This document shows positions 59,628-64,000 of a DNA stretch of 64,000 nucleotides, piece by piece. Positions within the stretch are counted from its first letter, which is position 1. Each line of letters opens with the position of its first letter. The position numbers and the translations under genes were made by a program. Source of the stretch: Owenia fusiformis (lineage: Eukaryota > Annelida > Polychaeta > Sabellida > Oweniidae); assembly GCA_903813345.2 (NCBI GenBank), contig CAIIXF020000011.1, positions 35,066,166 through 35,130,165 on the forward strand, written 5' to 3'. The notes beneath the pieces are model-generated. The model was not told the DNA's origin and did no database searches. It saw nothing but the letters and a program-made list of their open reading frames with translations.

Positions 59628-62600
59628 ATGGTTAAGGTATGTACATGTATGTAACATCATAATGCCTCTTTTGCAATATTAACGTAACTATACTGTTATT
59701 GTTTTATATCTTTTAACAAAGTTAATGTATGCACAGTTTAGTATCCAGGTTTAAATATAAAAAAAACATAACCAAGAAACGCTCATATATTATTATAAAC
59801 CAGGTGTGTGTACAGCTCAGTCGTTATCATGAGCAATACTCTAAGTTCATATTAACGTCGAGTTGATTCCTGATTCCTCAGCCGTACCACTTTATGCATG
59901 TTATGTATTAGTTACCGCGACTGTAAGGCAAGCCTAGATTTTCTAGCTGGATAGTAATCTTTCACTTGTAAAGAAAAAGGGAAAGAGAAAATAGTTATTA
60001 TGCTTCAGACCTCCGAGACTTCCAACAATGCGAACATCAGTTCTGACCTCGTGAAATACGTTCCTTGCATTCGAACCACGATTCTCACATCGCGAACGCA
60101 AAATGTCAAAAGATCAAAACGCCCATTTTATTCTCGTAAAACGTCATTTACGGCAAAATCTTTATCATGTGCTTAAGATATTCGAATGTTTTCATGGAAT
60201 CATCATTCTCACTTTTCTAAACTGAATTGAAGAACTGAAGTTGTAGTTTGACATTGTAGTTAACTTTTAAAATTCATTTTTTCTCGCGATTAAAAAACGA
60301 GATAAAAACGAGATAAATCCAACGGTTTCGTTCAGTCCTCGATTTTACCGTCTTCTTTTCAGATTATCATTTTCCTGTTGACATTGGTAGGAATATCTAG
60401 AGCGGACTATGTCGATGCAGGCGAAGATTTAGAGTCAAAGCGTACAGCTCTGGAGGCTGCAATCGGTAACAACGTTGAGATCGTAACATTCAATGATGAA
60501 GCAGGAAGGCAGACTGCTAAAATACTTTGGGTAAAACCAACGTCTGTAAGACAGGTTAGCAAAATGAGAATATAATAAATTGCAACAATTCCTCAACTTT
60601 AGCTGTTTGTATGTGAGTATGGGACCCAAGGTATGGAGGTGTCCCATACCAAACATTAGCCTACGTGAATACTATTTGTTCAAAAGTACACTCTAAAAAT
60701 GGGTTGACGATTGCTCTCTGAGATATTTTTGTCTGAATGAAGTCAAACCGTTAATTTAAAGTGAAGTAAACGGTAACAACGCCTTAAACGATGTCTCTAC
60801 CTTTAGTCTACTTTCTCAATTGCATTGGTTGATTGATTAGATGATAAGTTGATAAGGACCCCTGATTCTTTTAGATACAGCTGCTGATGGGTGAGGCTAA
60901 AAATCTAGGACTTGGAATACGTGTTGTCGGCGGCGGTCATTCATGGTCTCCCTTGTTCCCAGACCCCTACCAAATAGGCGTGAGCCTGGATGATCTTCGC
61001 GGAGAGAAATATTGGTTGAACGAGGTGAGTTGGTCACCACGATCAGGATATTGTTACATCCGTAGTACAATATACAATTATTGACCTCTCCGGAGGTTTA
61101 CTGTCAAAATTATATCCCGAGACTGTAAACCGAGACCGTAGGTCGAGGTTTACAGTCGAGGGATATAATTTTGACAGTAAACCGAATGGAGAGGTCTATA
61201 ATTGTTTTGTTAGTCCGAAGAATATCTTAGATTTTTCTGACACTTAAAGTTGACTTGAAGTTGGATCCAGACCCTCGAGACAACCATCGCTTTGAAAACA
61301 TCGTTTGATGCCTTGAATTCAGACTTGGTAATGTCCATCTTAAGTGTCTCTCTGATGTATCGTGCCACTCCCATTTAAGAAGCTGAAATGATTTCAACTT
61401 ATAAAGTCCACCGTCTTTTTTTCTAATACCAACGTAAAACTTTTTCAAAAAATTATCTACATCTGCTACGGCAGTAAGTTCACTCAATGGAGTCAAATTA
61501 CTCTCCTGGGCGAAGTCCACTAAAAGCTTTGTACAAAGTTTTAGATTTTTCTTCGTATTTCGACTGTCTTTACTCTCTAAGAGACTAATAATATCCTCAT
61601 CTTCAACATTTTTGAAACGGCTGGTGCTTATCCCGTTCCCGGACTATAGTCCTGCACTGATCGCATTCATTTGCCTGTACGATTACAACTTGGGAGAATT
61701 ATCTACGCCCCTTACACTTAAGATACCTACCTCAATGCATTATAGAACTCAAGATGTAACTTCTAATATATTGGAACCGCCGATTGTCTGGGTATATCGG
61801 CAGAACGGGAACATTTTCTCTTTTTCATCGAGAGAGATTCCATCACTTTTCAAAATGGCGGTTGGATTTAAAAGGGGAATCCCCCGTTTGGCTGTCCCGG
61901 ATGTAGCCCGGAAGTACCAATATGGAGGAATTTGACGGTTAAAATAAGTTAAATGTTACACGCAAATATTGCGATCAAAAACGAAAATGTCTTCGTTCTG
62001 CCGATAAACCCAGACAATTGTGGATTCAACTACACGAAAATAATGCTAAATTACCAAGGAATCTATTGAAGTAGGTATCTGAAGTGTAAGATCAGTAAAA
62101 AACTCTCCCATGTTGTAATCGCACAGGCAAAAGATTGAGATGTTCACAGGACCATAGTCCGGGAACGGGATAAGCTGGTGCTAGCGGCGGCCATTTTATC
62201 GTCTGATAATGACGTCATTTTAGTGGAATGCTGGGAATATTATTCACCGGCAATGCATTGCGCGGTGTACAGTTAAAAATTTTCACCGCTCGTTGACCAA
62301 TCAAAATCGAGTATTTCAACTGAGGTACTAACAATATATATTGTTTACGACAGTGTACGAAAAGTCCAGTCGGAATGTTTATTAATTTTTAATTTTTATA
62401 CCAATTCGTGAAATCATGTTATGACAGGAGAAAACTAAATTGACAGTATTATCATCGGAACGAATTCAAGATGTTGTAAAGTGGGCAGCTGGCGAGGGAG
62501 TGACATTAGGTCCCATTCCAGTTGGACCAGACTACACGATACCTGGCATGACAGCTACAGGTTGTCACGTGAGTAACATGCATCATAATATTCTACATAT

Positions 62601-63762
62601 AAAGGGTATTTCGAAAATGACCGTTCCTCCCATCAACCTCTTGAGGTAGCATACTACATATGTTATATATCAAATGAAAGATTGTTCTATTGCGGACGTG
62701 GAAGAACTTAAAGTGGACGTCTTATAAGTACTGAGTATTGATTAACAAATGTTCTCATGAAAATAGTTCGCTGATTTCATGAATATTGTACCACCAATCG
62801 TCTGTACAATTCCGTCCACTCATTTGTTGGGGTTCTACACTAAATGCCTTTCACTTGAGTACTTACAATGAAGTCATTCTTCAGAGAAATCAGGAAGCAT
62901 TCCTGTTTTCGGTCCCTATACTCGGCCACAAGGGTCAGTCTGAATACTACTAAATACCATGCTGACCAAGTATTAACCCTAGAGTTCCCAAGGAGTGTAC
63001 ACAGTGCCCCTTATATAATTTTTTCTTTTCGATAACGTTTGAAAAGCATTTGTTATCCTCATCCTTTATCCTCCTTTTTGGAAAACCCGTTTTGAAACGA
63101 AAATGACGTCATTTGTATTATGGACGCTGGTTGACAGACATTATAATAAATTTGAACTTATGATATACCAAATGAAAGATGAGTAAATTCCCTATCCATT
63201 GGTATAAAATATGACATGTTTTCATCAAGAAAATTAATATTTATTTTTGAAATACGAGTGTCCCATTTTTTTGGACCACCCTGTATTGTGAACAACTACT
63301 CACAAACACACATCCTCCAACAAATATATGAAAAAAATATGTCAACCAGTACATGTATTTCAGTTATTTCCAAACGGAGGTATAATTATTATGGATCACC
63401 CTGTTGAAAATACTAAACCAACCATGGACGAAACCGGATATTAGACCTTAGAATAAATCTGATATTTCAAGCGTTAACTTTTACAATTTCTCTTCTATCA
63501 ACACATATATTTGATCATAATTATTGCTCGTATAACAACAATTATTTCATCAAGTAGAGTCCACAAGATAACTACTCAATCTCTGTACTTTCAGGGATCA
63601 AGCACACAATTTGGCCCATTTGCCAATATGGTTTATGGATATGAGTTGGTAGATGGCAATGGCAATGTCAGGAAGTTTAACGAAGATGACAACAAGGAGA
63701 TCATTGATGCATGCAGAGTTCACCTGGGCTTGTGTGGTATCATATATAAAACGATTCTGAAG
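59628..63762 (+). CDS. Secreted FAD-dependent lactone/sugar oxidase, copy B (5' part, five exons in window)
   Basis: Exons: 59628-59636 (MVK), 60363-60554, 60875-61024, 62428-62568 and 63595-63762, the last continuing past the window through a GTAACT donor. Exons 2-5 are 192, 150, 141 and 168 bp, exactly as in copy A, and all are phase 0. The 220 residues seen include a signal peptide (MVKIIIFLLTLVGISRA), the covalent-FAD motif VVGGGHSWSPL (His about 89) and TGCHGSSTQFGPFANMVYGY. Protein identity to copy A is high over exons 2-5 (most residues unchanged by eye), so this is an inverted duplicate or its parent. The start is less certain than the rest because exon 1 has only three codons and no alternative ATG was favoured. 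The substrate is unknown. Confidence 0.88.
61074..61205. repeat. 130 bp palindrome in oxidase B intron 3
   Basis: ACAATTATTGACCTCTCC pairs with its near-complement near the right end, then GGTTTACTGTCAAAATTATA pairs with its complement. The centre is near 61138. It begins 50 bp after exon 3 and abuts the Crypton-like relic. Confidence 0.75.
61206..62218 (-). pseudogene. Crypton/DUF3504-type recombinase N-terminal relic, split by a MITE
   Basis: On the minus strand the reading starts at an ATG at 62216-62218 (MTSLSDDKMAAASTS). It is interrupted by the element at 61628-62173 and resumes with RFKNVEDEDIISLLESKDSR, NTKKNLKLCTKLLVDFAQES, NLTPLSELTAVADVDNFLKK and FYVGIRKKDGGLYKLKSFQL. It then loses frame near 61390, after which ETLKMDITKSEFKASNDVFK can be read in another frame. 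The pattern (SKNTKK..., FY..R.KKG.LY) is typical of the N-terminal helical domain of tyrosine-recombinase-derived DUF3504/Crypton proteins. The catalytic core is absent. Confidence 0.65.
61628..62173. mobile_element. 546 bp fold-back MITE with 8 bp target duplication
   Basis: TTATCCCGTTCCCGGACTAT at the left is matched by the exact complement at the right end. GCTGGTGC is duplicated on both sides (61620-61627 and 62174-62181). Arms extend inward through ACAACNTGGGAGA and TACCTAC. The 8-base duplication points to an hAT- or P-like transposase acting in trans. Removing it and one duplication restores the reading frame of the Crypton-like relic, which dates the insertion after the relic. Confidence 0.85.
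62569..63594. other. Oxidase B intron 4 with mariner-type terminal fragments
   Basis: TTGGACCACCCTGTA (about 63272-63286) and TGGATCACCCTGTT (about 63390-63403) look like right ends of mariner-family elements. CAAATGAAAGATT-like words occur at 62670 and 63170. Matching left ends were not found. Confidence 0.4.
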
Positions 63763-64000
63763 GTAACTATTATAAAATTAACTAAATAAATGCTCAGGTG
63801 ATATCATACAAATTGACACTTTCCTCAAATACCACAGACATATCTAAAGGTGGCTCAAAATAATGACCCGGACATGAATTTGGTTTCCTTTTGGGGTAAA
63901 AACTGATGATGTGTGAGTTTTTCAATTTTGTGACAACTTTTACCTATCCATCAAAGCCCTCCAAGTTTTCCGATTTGATTTATATTAATTGGCGTCGACA
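63763..64000. other. Oxidase B intron 5, incomplete at the window edge
   Basis: It starts with a good GTAACT donor. The next exon would encode a counterpart of VVPDVKQKYTYATN from copy A and is not present before position 64000. Confidence 0.6.

Noticed and set aside
1-64000. CRISPR arrays, tRNA or rRNA genes, bacterial operon signals
   Set aside because: None seen. Spaced-repeat arrays, tRNA A/B-box pairs with cloverleaf potential and rRNA-like sequence were looked for by eye; the gene structure is eukaryotic.

Overview
This 64 kb window is nuclear DNA from an AT-rich invertebrate animal genome. Genes are split by GT-AG introns, coding exons are far apart, there are no operons, and interspersed repeats are dense. 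The gene set (an NRF-6-like acyltransferase, a Gal-3-O-sulfotransferase, a GM2-synthase-type glycosyltransferase, MYCBP and aldonolactone-oxidase-like flavoproteins) fits an invertebrate deuterostome such as a hemichordate, cephalochordate or echinoderm. That assignment is inference; nothing here fixes the species.

Layout. 145-2987 (-): 5' half of an EF-hand protein that runs off the left edge. 4218-5426: a hairpin-shaped mariner relic followed by a short palindrome. 6155-7339 (-): single-exon beta-1,4-GalNAc-transferase-like enzyme. 7755-8963: pogo/Tigger-like relic. 10070-15041 (-): complete four-exon MYCBP gene. 15480-22800: an RNase-H-bearing LINE relic broken open by at least three later, partly nested DNA elements. 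24176-30338 (-): complete 13-exon NRF-6-like multispan acyltransferase. 33547-44105 (-): complete 10-exon secreted FAD-dependent lactone/sugar oxidase (copy A). 44106-57520: no confident gene, but a series of inverted-repeat elements and an older segmental duplication. 57521-58729 (+): single-exon galactose-3-O-sulfotransferase-like gene. 59628-63762 (+): first five exons of a second oxidase (copy B), divergent from copy A and running off the right edge.

The intron-exon models were built by reading splice sites by hand. They close in frame at every junction for MYCBP, NRF-6-like and oxidase A, and oxidase A and B share identical exon lengths for exons 2-5. Three of the genes (GalNAc transferase, Gal-3-O-sulfotransferase, sugar/lactone oxidases) act on carbohydrates, mostly in the secretory pathway or outside the cell. 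Whether they act together is not shown by the sequence.

The most unusual content is the repeat landscape. Several mariner-type elements have the 3' part of their transposase gene duplicated head to head, so their transcripts would fold into long hairpins. Short X-box-like palindromes recur inside these elements. Element ends lie 30-50 bp from splice sites in four places. A second copy of the sulfotransferase flanks exists from which the coding region is missing.
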